Below are positions 1 to 5,578 of a stretch of DNA of 5,895 bases, one piece after another. The DNA is from an uncultured Erysipelotrichaceae bacterium (GTDB lineage Bacteria; Bacillota_I; Bacilli_A; Erysipelotrichales; Erysipelotrichaceae): NCBI GenBank assembly GCA_937900565.1, contig CALCFG010000064.1, positions 1-5,895 on the forward strand, written 5' to 3'. Under the pieces are notes generated by a model, which was not told the DNA's origin, did not search any database, and saw only the letters and a program-made list of their open reading frames with translations. Within the stretch, counting starts at the first letter, position 1. Every line of letters begins with the position of its first letter. A program made the translations under genes and the position numbers.

Positions 1-16
1 ACTCCCCTATAAAAAT

Positions 17-49
17 GGCTATTTATCAACTGTTTGTTGTGACATAGCC
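17..49. other. Imperfect hairpin near the left edge
   Basis: Bases 17-30 and 36-49 form an inverted repeat that matches at 11 of 14 positions (outer GGCTAT/ATAGCC, inner CAAC/GTTG) around a 5-base loop. Read on the reverse strand it is followed by ATTTTTAT, so it could be a second, weaker terminator behind the DUF3284 gene. Read forward it could end a gene lying left of the window; one short open frame runs to a stop at about 50-52. Hairpins of this kind also occur at insertion-sequence ends, but no transposase is visible. Bases 50-108 show nothing recognisable. Confidence 0.35.
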
Positions 50-108
50 TAAAATTATTATCGATGACTACGAAATTGCAACTTTATTAAGTATTATATT
101 ACAAATTT

Positions 109-130
109 AAAGCAGCCTAAAGGCTGCTTT
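109..130 (-). terminator. Intrinsic terminator of the DUF3284 gene
   Basis: A perfect 9-bp stem (AAAGCAGCC at 109-117 paired with GGCTGCTTT at 122-130) surrounds a 4-base loop. On the reverse strand the stem is followed by A/T-rich sequence including TTT. The hairpin begins inside the stop codon of the DUF3284 gene (129-131), so termination is tightly coupled to the gene end. The forward side is also T/A-rich, so it may work in both directions and shield the locus from transcription entering from the left. Confidence 0.75.
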
Positions 131-596
131 ATTTAATAAATAAACTTTTTCTTTTACTTATATTTTCAATAGATTCACCATTACGAATTGCAATAATATC
201 TTTTTCGATTTTAAATAATTGATCGCTCATTCTACCCAAATAAAACGTTTCTTGAAATTTAGCATTTAGACTATTTGGTTTTATATTGTTAAAGGAATCT
301 ATTGATTGTTCAAAAATGACTTGTATGCCATCATTTTTTTGCTGAATTTGATAAGTCAGTATAACAGTATCATTAACATTGGTGACTTTGCTTTGATAAA
401 TATCATATGGATGATATTTTAAAAGTGTTACTGATGTTTTCAATTGTGATTCATCAATGATAGTGTACTTCAAACCAGTTTTAATTTCATCTTTGGTAAA
501 AGAAGGCGATGAGTAAATACCTTGGTGTGATAAAGTCATTTCAACATAATCAAAAAATTCTTGTGGTGTAACCTTCAGTGTTCTAATTAATTTCAT
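129..596 (-). CDS. DUF3284 domain protein, 155 aa
   Basis: The N-terminus (MKLIRTLKVTPQEFFDYVE) and the segment DEIKTGLKYT (residues 36-45) match what I recall of the DUF3284 family. These are small cytoplasmic proteins of unknown function, often encoded beside lactose/cellobiose-type PTS genes, and the length is normal for the family. No signal peptide or membrane segment is seen. The ATG at 596 is chosen because the family begins at this MK and because the promoter (604-631) would start transcription right at this ATG. A TTG ten codons upstream lies inside the promoter and has no ribosome binding site. The gene is divergent from the PTS operon, across a shared control region. Its molecular role is unknown; context suggests a link to sugar uptake or its control. 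An alternative is an unrelated small protein, but the N-terminal match argues against that. Confidence 0.8.
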   Translation of the reverse strand: MKLIRTLKVTPQEFFDYVEMTLSHQGIYSSPSFTKDEIKTGLKYTIIDESQLKTSVTLLKYHPYDIYQSKVTNVNDTVILTYQIQQKNDGIQVIFEQSIDSFNNIKPNSLNAKFQETFYLGRMSDQLFKIEKDIIAIRNGESIENISKRKSLFIK

Positions 597-603
597 GGTT
601 CGT

Positions 604-631
604 ATTATAGCAAGCTTAACCAACAAGTCAA
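604..631 (-). promoter_or_regulatory. SigA-type promoter of the DUF3284 gene
   Basis: On the reverse strand TTGACT (631-626) and a perfect TATAAT (609-604) are separated by 16 bases. Only 7 bases (ACGAACC) lie between the -10 box and the ATG at 596, so the expected transcript start falls at or within a base or two of the start codon. No Shine-Dalgarno sequence fits in that space. Both boxes are close to the housekeeping consensus. Confidence 0.85.
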
Positions 632-823
632 CTCTGATAAAATATTCTAAATGTAATTATTTGTATACTATCTAACTTTAAAATATACACAATTATTTTT
701 TTTAATTATAAAATTCATACACTAATAGACAGAAATGGATAAAAATACATTAGAAATGATTTTTTAATCCAATAATTACCTTTTTAGTGTATAGAAAAAT
801 AAATACACAAAGTTTTAAGACCT
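632..823. other. A+T-rich divergent control region
   Basis: This stretch separates the divergent DUF3284 promoter from the PTS promoter and has no credible reading frame. It contains the short word ATACAC three times forward (685-690, 717-722, 803-808) and once reversed (GTGTAT, 787-792). It also contains a GTATAC palindrome (663-668) and the concentric inverted repeats at 717-792. The composition suits upstream promoter elements and regulator sites; no specific regulator can be named. Confidence 0.55.
717..792. repeat. Concentric nested inverted repeats
   Basis: The outer arms are ATACACTAA (717-725) and TTAGTGTAT (784-792), a perfect 9-bp inverted repeat. The inner arms are GGATAAAAA (737-745) and TTTTTAATCC (761-770), 9 pairs with one bulged A. 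The two repeats have centres within one base of each other, near 754. The element ends about 31 bases upstream of the -35 box of the PTS promoter. It could be a paired regulator site, a cruciform, or an RNA structure. It could also be chance in sequence this rich in A and T. Confidence 0.45.
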
Positions 824-851
824 TTGACATACAAATTTAAACGCTTACAAT
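824..851 (+). promoter_or_regulatory. SigA-type promoter of the PTS operon
   Basis: A perfect -35 box TTGACA (824-829) is followed after 16 bases by TACAAT (846-851), one mismatch from the -10 consensus. Transcription should begin near 857-860, giving a leader of about 40 bases before the EIIA start codon. The cre site at 836-849 overlaps the spacer and the -10 box. Confidence 0.85.
836..849 (+). promoter_or_regulatory. cre site for CcpA catabolite repression
   Basis: The 14-mer TTTAAACGCTTACA matches the cre consensus TGWAARCGYTWNCA at all but the second position and keeps the central CG. It overlaps the spacer and -10 box of the PTS promoter, a position where CcpA bound with HPr-Ser-P is known to block RNA polymerase. 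This predicts repression of the operon when preferred sugars are present. The site call comes from sequence match; the regulation is inferred. Confidence 0.8.
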
Positions 852-860
852 TACAAGCAT

Positions 861-880
861 AAACGAGGTCAACCCCGTTT
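861..880 (+). promoter_or_regulatory. 20-base symmetric element at the 5' end of the PTS transcript
   Basis: The sequence has the symmetric form AAACGnGGTnnACCnCGTTT, with 16 of 20 positions in dyad symmetry. It starts immediately downstream of the expected transcript start. As DNA it looks like an operator for a dimeric repressor, possibly of the LacI, GntR or RpiR type; the family cannot be told from the site. As RNA it can fold into a short 5' hairpin (AAACG/CGTTT plus GG/CC), which could affect mRNA stability. It does not resemble the longer RAT sequence used by BglG/LicT antiterminators, and no terminator follows it. Confidence 0.55.
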
Positions 881-900
881 ACATTTTGAAGGGAGAAGCT

Positions 901-1221
901 ATGGATAGCGAATTAGATTTGGTATCAATGTCGATTATTGCAAATTCTGGTGATGCACGCTCCTATGCCTTTGGTGCGTTAGAAGCAGCTAAAAGTGGTG
1001 ACTTTGCAAAAGCAAAAGAATTGATGCAACAAAGTAAACAAAGTGCGACATTAGCTCATAAAGCACAAACCGATTTGCTTTTTAAGGAAGCAAATGGAGA
1101 AAAAAATGATGTCAATGTATTACTTGTACATTCACAGGATCATTTAATGACGAGTTTATTAGCACAAGAATTAATTCAAGAAATGATTACAATGTATCAA
1201 ACATTTAAGGAGGGAAAATAA
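901..1221 (+). CDS. PTS lactose/cellobiose-family EIIA component
   Basis: This is a 106-residue cytoplasmic phosphotransferase subunit that would take phosphate from HPr and pass it to EIIB. The segment IIANSGDARSYAFGALEAAK (12-31) and the active-site block VHSQDHLMTS (76-85) are typical of EIIA of the lactose/cellobiose family. By comparison with E. coli ChbA (His89, Asp92), His77 is the phosphorylated residue and Asp80 the partner acid. The predicted fold is a three-helix bundle that trimerises, as known for the family. The ATG at 901 is chosen because AAGGGAG (889-895) lies just upstream; an in-frame TTG at 886 lies before that site. It is the first gene of the operon and overlaps the EIIB start by one base. 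Substrate choice among chitobiose, cellobiose and other beta-glycosides cannot be read from this subunit. Confidence 0.93.
   Translation: MDSELDLVSMSIIANSGDARSYAFGALEAAKSGDFAKAKELMQQSKQSATLAHKAQTDLLFKEANGEKNDVNVLLVHSQDHLMTSLLAQELIQEMITMYQTFKEGK
1207..1213 (+). promoter_or_regulatory. Ribosome binding site of EIIB inside the EIIA gene
   Basis: A perfect AAGGAGG lies within the last codons of EIIA, 7 bases before the EIIB ATG. With the TAATG overlap at 1219-1223 it supports translational coupling and matched amounts of EIIA and EIIB. Confidence 0.85.
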
Positions 1222-1520
1222 TGAAAATCTTATTAGTGTGTGCGGGTGGTATGTCAACTGGCTTGTTAATGAAAAAAATGGAAGCTTATGCAGAAGACAA
1301 TGAAATTGATTTAACCATTGATGCTGTTGGTTTAACAGAGTATGAACAAGTATATTCGAATTACGATATTGTTTTAGTTGGTCCACAAGTAAGTTACCGT
1401 TTAGCTGAAATCAAAGAGAATACCCAATTACCTTGCGACACAATTCCGTCATTTGACTATGCCGTTGGAAATTGTGAAAACATCATGAAATTAGCAACTA
1501 AATTATTAGAAAGTAAATAG
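1221..1520 (+). CDS. PTS lactose/cellobiose-family EIIB component
   Basis: This 99-residue cytoplasmic subunit receives phosphate from EIIA on a cysteine and passes it to the sugar bound by EIIC. The N-terminal strand and P-loop MKILLVCAGGMSTGLL (1-16) contain the phosphorylated Cys7. The segment DIVLVGPQVSYRL (49-61) is the second family signature. The C-terminal block IPSFDYAVGNCENIM (75-89) matches the usual xxDYxxxxGxxxxx ending. The length is normal for a stand-alone EIIB. It starts on the last base of the EIIA stop codon and sits 19 bases before EIIC, so the three subunits are separate polypeptides, as in chitobiose and cellobiose systems and unlike the fused EIIBC of lactose systems. 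Confidence 0.93.
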   Translation: MKILLVCAGGMSTGLLMKKMEAYAEDNEIDLTIDAVGLTEYEQVYSNYDIVLVGPQVSYRLAEIKENTQLPCDTIPSFDYAVGNCENIMKLATKLLESK

Positions 1521-1539
1521 GGGAAAGAAAGGATAATTT

Positions 1540-2799
1540 ATGGAAAACTTATTTAATAGTCCGTTTATGATCAAATTACAAACATTTGGTCAAAAATTAG
1601 GATCTAATAAATTTATTTCTTCTTTACAGGCGGGAATGATGTCTACAATGTCAGTAATTATGGTAGGAGCAATCTTCCAAATTATTTGTGCAGTGGGTGT
1701 AATGTTGAATTGGTTCACTGCTGATAGTGCAATTTATGGTTATTTATATACACCATATAACTTCACAATGAATTTATTGGGCGTTTGGGTAACGGCGTTT
1801 ATCGCATTCAATTATGCAAAAAATTTAAAATGCAAAAATCCGTTATCTCATGCGATTGACGCTACCATTATCTTTGTAATGTGCTGCGCATCTTGGACTG
1901 CTGAAGGATTAACAACAAGTTTCTTGGGAGCTCCTGGTATGTTCATTGGATTCTTTATTGCAGGTGTTGTTGTACGTATTGAAAAATATTGTTTAGATCA
2001 TAATGTACGTATTCCAATGCCAGATGTTTGTCCACCATCATTAGTTGCAGCATTTGCTTCGATTATTCCTTTATTCATTAATGTTGCAATGTTCTTAGCA
2101 GTTAATGTGGGCTTATCAGTTATTTCTGGTGGTGCATTAAATCTACCTACTGTGTTAATGGCTGTAATCAGTGCTCCATTAGGCGCATTGGTATCTTTAC
2201 CAGGAATGTTTATTATTATTGCTTTAGCATTAATTCTTTGGTGTTTTGGTATTCATGGTACCATGATTGTATATCCAGTATTAATGGCGAGTATGATTGA
2301 ATCTGCTACAACTAATGCAGCATTACATGCTGCAGGTGAACCAATGGTTTTCTTCCCTGTAATTTTATTTGGTTGCGTTGGTATGGTAGGTGGTTCTGGT
2401 AATACATGGCCATTGTGCTTACTTGGCTTACGTGCTAAATCAGAACAAATTCGCGCAATTGCCAAAGTGGGGATTGTTCCAGGATGGTTTGGTATTAATG
2501 AACCTGTAACTTTCGGTATGCCAATTATGTACAATCCTATTCTTTGTATTCCTTATGTATTGAATACATTATTGATTACTGTTTTAACAGCTGTTGCATA
2601 CAATATGGGTTGGTTAATGCCTAGCTGGATTTCAGTGACAGCACTTCTTCCAATTGGAATTGGGGCATATTTCTCTACATTGAATATATTCAATGCTATA
2701 TGGCAATATTTAATGATTATCCCATCTGCAATCGTTTGGTACCCATTCTTAAAAGCATATGATAATCAATTATATGCAAAAGAATGTGCTTCAAAATAA
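1540..2799 (+). CDS. PTS lactose/cellobiose-family EIIC permease
   Basis: This 419-residue membrane protein would translocate the sugar while it is phosphorylated by EIIB. Multiple hydrophobic segments fit the roughly ten-helix EIIC fold, for example at about 33-58, 75-93, 128-146, 171-193, 222-238, 268-286, 333-356 and 365-402. GIHG (237-240) and NEPVTFGMPI (320-329) are the sugar-site signatures. His239 and Glu321 correspond to the conserved His and Glu of B. cereus ChbC. The length is close to the usual 410-450. The ATG is preceded by AAAGGA with a 6-base gap. It is the last gene before a strong terminator. No fused EIIA or EIIB is present. The substrate is probably a beta-linked disaccharide, judging by family and the downstream GH1 enzyme; the exact sugar is unresolved. 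Confidence 0.93.
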   Translation: MENLFNSPFMIKLQTFGQKLGSNKFISSLQAGMMSTMSVIMVGAIFQIICAVGVMLNWFTADSAIYGYLYTPYNFTMNLLGVWVTAFIAFNYAKNLKCKNPLSHAIDATIIFVMCCASWTAEGLTTSFLGAPGMFIGFFIAGVVVRIEKYCLDHNVRIPMPDVCPPSLVAAFASIIPLFINVAMFLAVNVGLSVISGGALNLPTVLMAVISAPLGALVSLPGMFIIIALALILWCFGIHGTMIVYPVLMASMIESATTNAALHAAGEPMVFFPVILFGCVGMVGGSGNTWPLCLLGLRAKSEQIRAIAKVGIVPGWFGINEPVTFGMPIMYNPILCIPYVLNTLLITVLTAVAYNMGWLMPSWISVTALLPIGIGAYFSTLNIFNAIWQYLMIIPSAIVWYPFLKAYDNQLYAKECASK

Positions 2800-2835
2800 G
2801 CCCGATAATTTACATATTAATTTCAATATTTACTT

Positions 2836-2864
2836 AGGGCAAGGTGATCCTTGCCCTTTATTTT
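2836..2864 (+). terminator. Intrinsic terminator between EIIC and the GH1 gene
   Basis: GGGCAAGG (2837-2844) and CCTTGCCC (2849-2856) form a perfect 8-bp G+C-rich stem, extended by A2836/T2857, around the loop TGAT, and are followed by TTTATTTT. It stands 37 bases after the EIIC stop and just before the ribosome binding site of the GH1 gene (2867-2872). I see no good promoter between 2800 and 2877. The downstream genes therefore probably depend on read-through, making this an in-operon attenuator or an mRNA-stabilising hairpin. Confidence 0.85.
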
Positions 2865-2877
2865 AGAAAGGAAAGCT

Positions 2878-4353
2878 ATGAGTTTTAAAGATAATTTTTT
2901 ATGGGGTGGCGCAACTGCCGCAAATCAATTTGAAGGTGCGTGGAATGTTAATGGAAAAGGAATATCTACGAGCGATTGCGTAACTCGTGGTTCACGCGAT
3001 AAAAGTCGTTTAGTAACTTATAAAACAGCGGACGGTATAATTCATGCAGATCCAATGTTTGCTTTAAATGTTACGGATCCAAGTGCTGAATTCGGTTGTT
3101 TTGAAGATTACGATTATCCAAGTCATAATGGAATTGATTTCTATCATCATTACAAAGAAGATATTGCTTTATTTGCGCAAATGGGATTTAAAACATTCCG
3201 TATGTCCATTAATTGGACACGTATTTTTCCTATTGGAAATGAAGAAATACCAAATGAAGAGGGACTTAAATTTTATGATGATGTCTTTGATGAATGCGTA
3301 AAACATCATATTGAACCATTAGTGACATTAAGCCATTACGAAACACCTGTCGGGTTAACTAATTTATGGGGAGCATGGAAAGATAGTCGCACCATTGATT
3401 GTTGGAATCGTTACGTTGAAACTGTTGGAAAACGATATATAGGTAAGGTACATTATTGGTTAACATTTAATGAAATTAATGTTGCAAACATGTTACCTTG
3501 GATGGGTGCAGGTGTACCTTACCGCACTGATCAAGTTGTCGCTGATGTTTGTAAACACCAATTCTTAGCTTCTGCAAGTGCAGTTAAAATTTTACATCGC
3601 ATTGATTCGAGTAATAAAGTCGGAAATATGATTGCCTATGGCGCCACTTATCCAAATACGTGTCATCCTGATGATGTATTAAAATCCAAACTCACGCAAC
3701 GAACTACGCATTTCTATGCAGATGTTCAAGCAAGAGGATACTATCCGAGTTATAAATTGGCTGAATATAAACGCAATAATGTAAAATTCTCATTGACTGA
3801 TGAAGAAAAAATATTATTAAAAGAAGGTACGGTTGATTTTATCTCTTTCTCTTATTACATGAGTTCAGTGGCTTCAGCAGATCCTAAAGTATTGGAAGCT
3901 GCTAAGGGTAATTTCATGTCGGGTGTTAAAAATCCTTATTTAGAATCCAGTGATTGGGGATGGCAAATTGATCCAACAGGATTAAGAATTGCTTTGAATG
4001 AACTTTGGGAAAGATATCAAAAACCGTTATTTATTGTTGAGAATGGATTAGGTGCTCAAGATAAACTAAACAAAGATGGAACAATCCATGATCCATACCA
4101 TATTGATTATTTACGTTCCCATATACAAGCCATGAAACAAGCTGTTGAATTTGATGGTGTTGATTTAATGGGTTATACACCATGGGGATGCATTGACTTA
4201 GTTTCTGCATCAACTGGTGAAATGCATAAACGTTATGGATTCATTTATGTAGATTATCAAGATGATGGAACAGGGGATGGCACTCGTTATAAAAAAGATA
4301 GTTTTAATTGGTACAAAAAAGTCATTGCATCCAATGGCGAAGATTTAGATTAG
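2878..4353 (+). CDS. GH1 6-phospho-beta-glucosidase
   Basis: This 491-residue cytoplasmic glycoside hydrolase family 1 enzyme would cleave the 6-phospho-beta-glycoside delivered by the PTS into glucose-6-phosphate (or a related sugar phosphate) and an aglycone or sugar. The N-terminus FLWGGATAANQFEGAW (7-22) is the GH1 signature. TFNEIN (196-201) supplies the acid/base Glu199, and FIVENG (385-390) the nucleophile Glu388. The phosphate-binding pattern Ser445, Lys451, Tyr453 (in VSASTGEMHKRY) marks a phospho-glycosidase rather than a plain beta-glucosidase. A long loop at about 36-78 seems larger than in the shortest family members and is, as I recall, typical of one Firmicutes subgroup. The ATG at 2878 follows AAAGGA by 5 bases; an in-frame TTG at 2851 falls inside the terminator stem. 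The gene lies 11 bases before the MupG-like gene. A 6-phospho-beta-galactosidase is the main alternative. Confidence 0.93.
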   Translation: MSFKDNFLWGGATAANQFEGAWNVNGKGISTSDCVTRGSRDKSRLVTYKTADGIIHADPMFALNVTDPSAEFGCFEDYDYPSHNGIDFYHHYKEDIALFAQMGFKTFRMSINWTRIFPIGNEEIPNEEGLKFYDDVFDECVKHHIEPLVTLSHYETPVGLTNLWGAWKDSRTIDCWNRYVETVGKRYIGKVHYWLTFNEINVANMLPWMGAGVPYRTDQVVADVCKHQFLASASAVKILHRIDSSNKVGNMIAYGATYPNTCHPDDVLKSKLTQRTTHFYADVQARGYYPSYKLAEYKRNNVKFSLTDEEKILLKEGTVDFISFSYYMSSVASADPKVLEAAKGNFMSGVKNPYLESSDWGWQIDPTGLRIALNELWERYQKPLFIVENGLGAQDKLNKDGTIHDPYHIDYLRSHIQAMKQAVEFDGVDLMGYTPWGCIDLVSASTGEMHKRYGFIYVDYQDDGTGDGTRYKKDSFNWYKKVIASNGEDLD

Positions 4354-4364
4354 GTAGGTAATAT

Positions 4365-5552
4365 ATGAATCATAATATTGGAATTTCAGTTTATCCAGAC
4401 ATTCGTCCGCTCGACGAAATAAAACAATACTTTGCTTTAGCAAGTAAATATGGCGTTTCTCGTGTTTTTAGTAGTATGTTTTCTGTTGAAGGAACAAAAG
4501 AAGAAGTACTTGCATATTTTAGAGAATTGATTGATGCTGCGCATCAATACAATCTTAAAGTTAGTTTAGATGTTAACCCATTCTGTTTTAAACATTTGGA
4601 CGCTTCTCCAAATGATTTAAGTGTATTTGCAGAAATAAAGGCAGATATTTTACGTATGGATATGGACTTTGGACCGGAAGGTGACAAACAACTAATTGAA
4701 AATCCTTACGGTATCCAAATAGAGTTTTCATATTCACCAAAAGTTGCGCAATCTTTAGTTGATTTAGGTGTTGATCCTGCTTCATTCTATATGTGCCATA
4801 ATTTCTACCCGCAACGTTACACAGGTATGAAATGGGGTAGATTCAAAGAAATTAATAAAGAAATTAAAGCGATTAGCCGTGATATACGTTTGGGTGCTTT
4901 TGTTTCGAGTAACAACCAAAATACGCATGGGGTTTGGGATGCTACCGATGGATTACCAACCGTTGAAAAATTAAGAGATTATCCAATTGATTTACAAGCA
5001 CGAATTTTATTAGCTACTAATGATGTGGATGATATTTTAATTGGTAATGCATATGCTAGTGAGGAAGAATTAAAAGATTTATACGAAGCTGTTAAAGCAG
5101 CGGATGTTAGTCCAATTAAAGATCCTGAACCAATTTTAAAATCTTTAGCAGATCATGGCTTTCTCAAACTTGATAATCCAACTAAATTAATCAAAGTTGA
5201 TTTAGATAAAGATATTCTTCCGGTTGAAGAAGAAGTATTATTTAATTTTGTTCCTCATTTAGATATGGGCGATAGCAGTGAATGGATTTGGCGTAGTCGC
5301 TTGCCACGCTTTAAATACAGCAAACCTAATCAAAGCATTCCACCACGCGAATTTGAATGTAAAATGTTTGAAGTGGGTGATGTTATGATCGTAAACGATA
5401 ATTACAAGCATTATGCCGGTGAAATACAAATAGTAAAAGAGCCTATCATTAATGATGGAACGCGCAATCGTATTGGGCATATTGATGCTGATGAATACAC
5501 AATCATGGAGCTAGTACAAGATAGCGACATGATTAAATTCTTAAAACGATAA
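4365..5552 (+). CDS. MupG/DUF871-family (GH170) predicted phospho-glycosidase
   Basis: This 395-residue soluble protein belongs to the family of S. aureus MupG, a 6-phospho-N-acetylmuramidase that cleaves MurNAc-6P-GlcNAc in the cytoplasm. The N-terminal TIM-barrel part shows GISVYP (6-11), SLDVNP (67-72), CHNFYPQRYTG (144-154) and DDILIGNAYASEEEL (222-236). The C-terminal cyclophilin-like part shows MGDSSEWIWRS (301-311) and GDVMIVNDNY (338-347). It is some 30 residues longer than the 350-365 I recall as usual; part of the excess seems to lie in the charged linker at about 240-290. The ATG follows a weak AGGTAGG site, 11 bases after the GH1 stop, so the two genes are probably co-translated. 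Family membership is clear, but the substrate is not. The neighbours are a cellobiose-type PTS and a GH1 enzyme, with no MurQ etherase visible, so another 6-phospho-disaccharide is possible. Confidence 0.88.
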   Translation: MNHNIGISVYPDIRPLDEIKQYFALASKYGVSRVFSSMFSVEGTKEEVLAYFRELIDAAHQYNLKVSLDVNPFCFKHLDASPNDLSVFAEIKADILRMDMDFGPEGDKQLIENPYGIQIEFSYSPKVAQSLVDLGVDPASFYMCHNFYPQRYTGMKWGRFKEINKEIKAISRDIRLGAFVSSNNQNTHGVWDATDGLPTVEKLRDYPIDLQARILLATNDVDDILIGNAYASEEELKDLYEAVKAADVSPIKDPEPILKSLADHGFLKLDNPTKLIKVDLDKDILPVEEEVLFNFVPHLDMGDSSEWIWRSRLPRFKYSKPNQSIPPREFECKMFEVGDVMIVNDNYKHYAGEIQIVKEPIINDGTRNRIGHIDADEYTIMELVQDSDMIKFLKR

Positions 5553-5559
5553 TTTTTTC

Positions 5560-5566
5560 AAGGAAG
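5560..5566 (+). promoter_or_regulatory. Ribosome binding site before the HAD gene
   Basis: AAGGAAG lies 12 bases before the ATG at 5579, which is a long gap. An in-frame TTG at 5570 lies 5 bases after AAGGA (5560-5564) and would add three residues. The true start is therefore uncertain between these two. Confidence 0.55.
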
Positions 5567-5578
5567 TAATTGTTTCGA

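Noticed and set aside
1..60. Insertion-sequence end at the left edge
   Set aside because: Only a hairpin is visible; there is no transposase, no second end and no target duplication within the window.
597..626. TTG start that would lengthen the DUF3284 protein by ten residues
   Set aside because: It lies inside the -35/-10 region, has no ribosome binding site, and the family starts at the MK encoded at 596.
661..689. Possible second forward promoter (TTGTAT, 17 bases, TATACA)
   Set aside because: Both boxes are poor matches, and a far better promoter exists at 824-851; A+T-rich sequence yields such pairs easily.
861..880. BglG/LicT-type antiterminator RNA (RAT) site
   Set aside because: The element is too short, differs from the known RAT sequence, and no overlapping terminator precedes the EIIA gene.
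886..900. TTG start for EIIA upstream of the ATG at 901
   Set aside because: The ribosome binding site AAGGGAG falls inside this extension and serves the ATG at 901, and the homologous region begins after it.
2253..2534. Reverse-strand open frame inside the EIIC gene, and similar ones at 1171-1386, 4031-4213, 4588-4785 and 5259-5480
   Set aside because: Each lies opposite a well-supported gene, has no family match that I recognise, and has no credible ribosome binding site.
2851..2877. TTG start for the GH1 enzyme
   Set aside because: It lies in the terminator stem, and the GH1 signature and ribosome binding site both fit the ATG at 2878.
3068..3301. Forward open frame in another phase inside the GH1 gene
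   Set aside because: Its low-complexity Ile/Met/Leu-rich product looks like an out-of-frame reading of the GH1 coding sequence.
4365..5552. Naming the gene mupG and the locus a MurNAc-recycling operon
   Set aside because: Family membership is clear, but the PTS type and the absence of MurQ and MurR in the window do not support that specific pathway.
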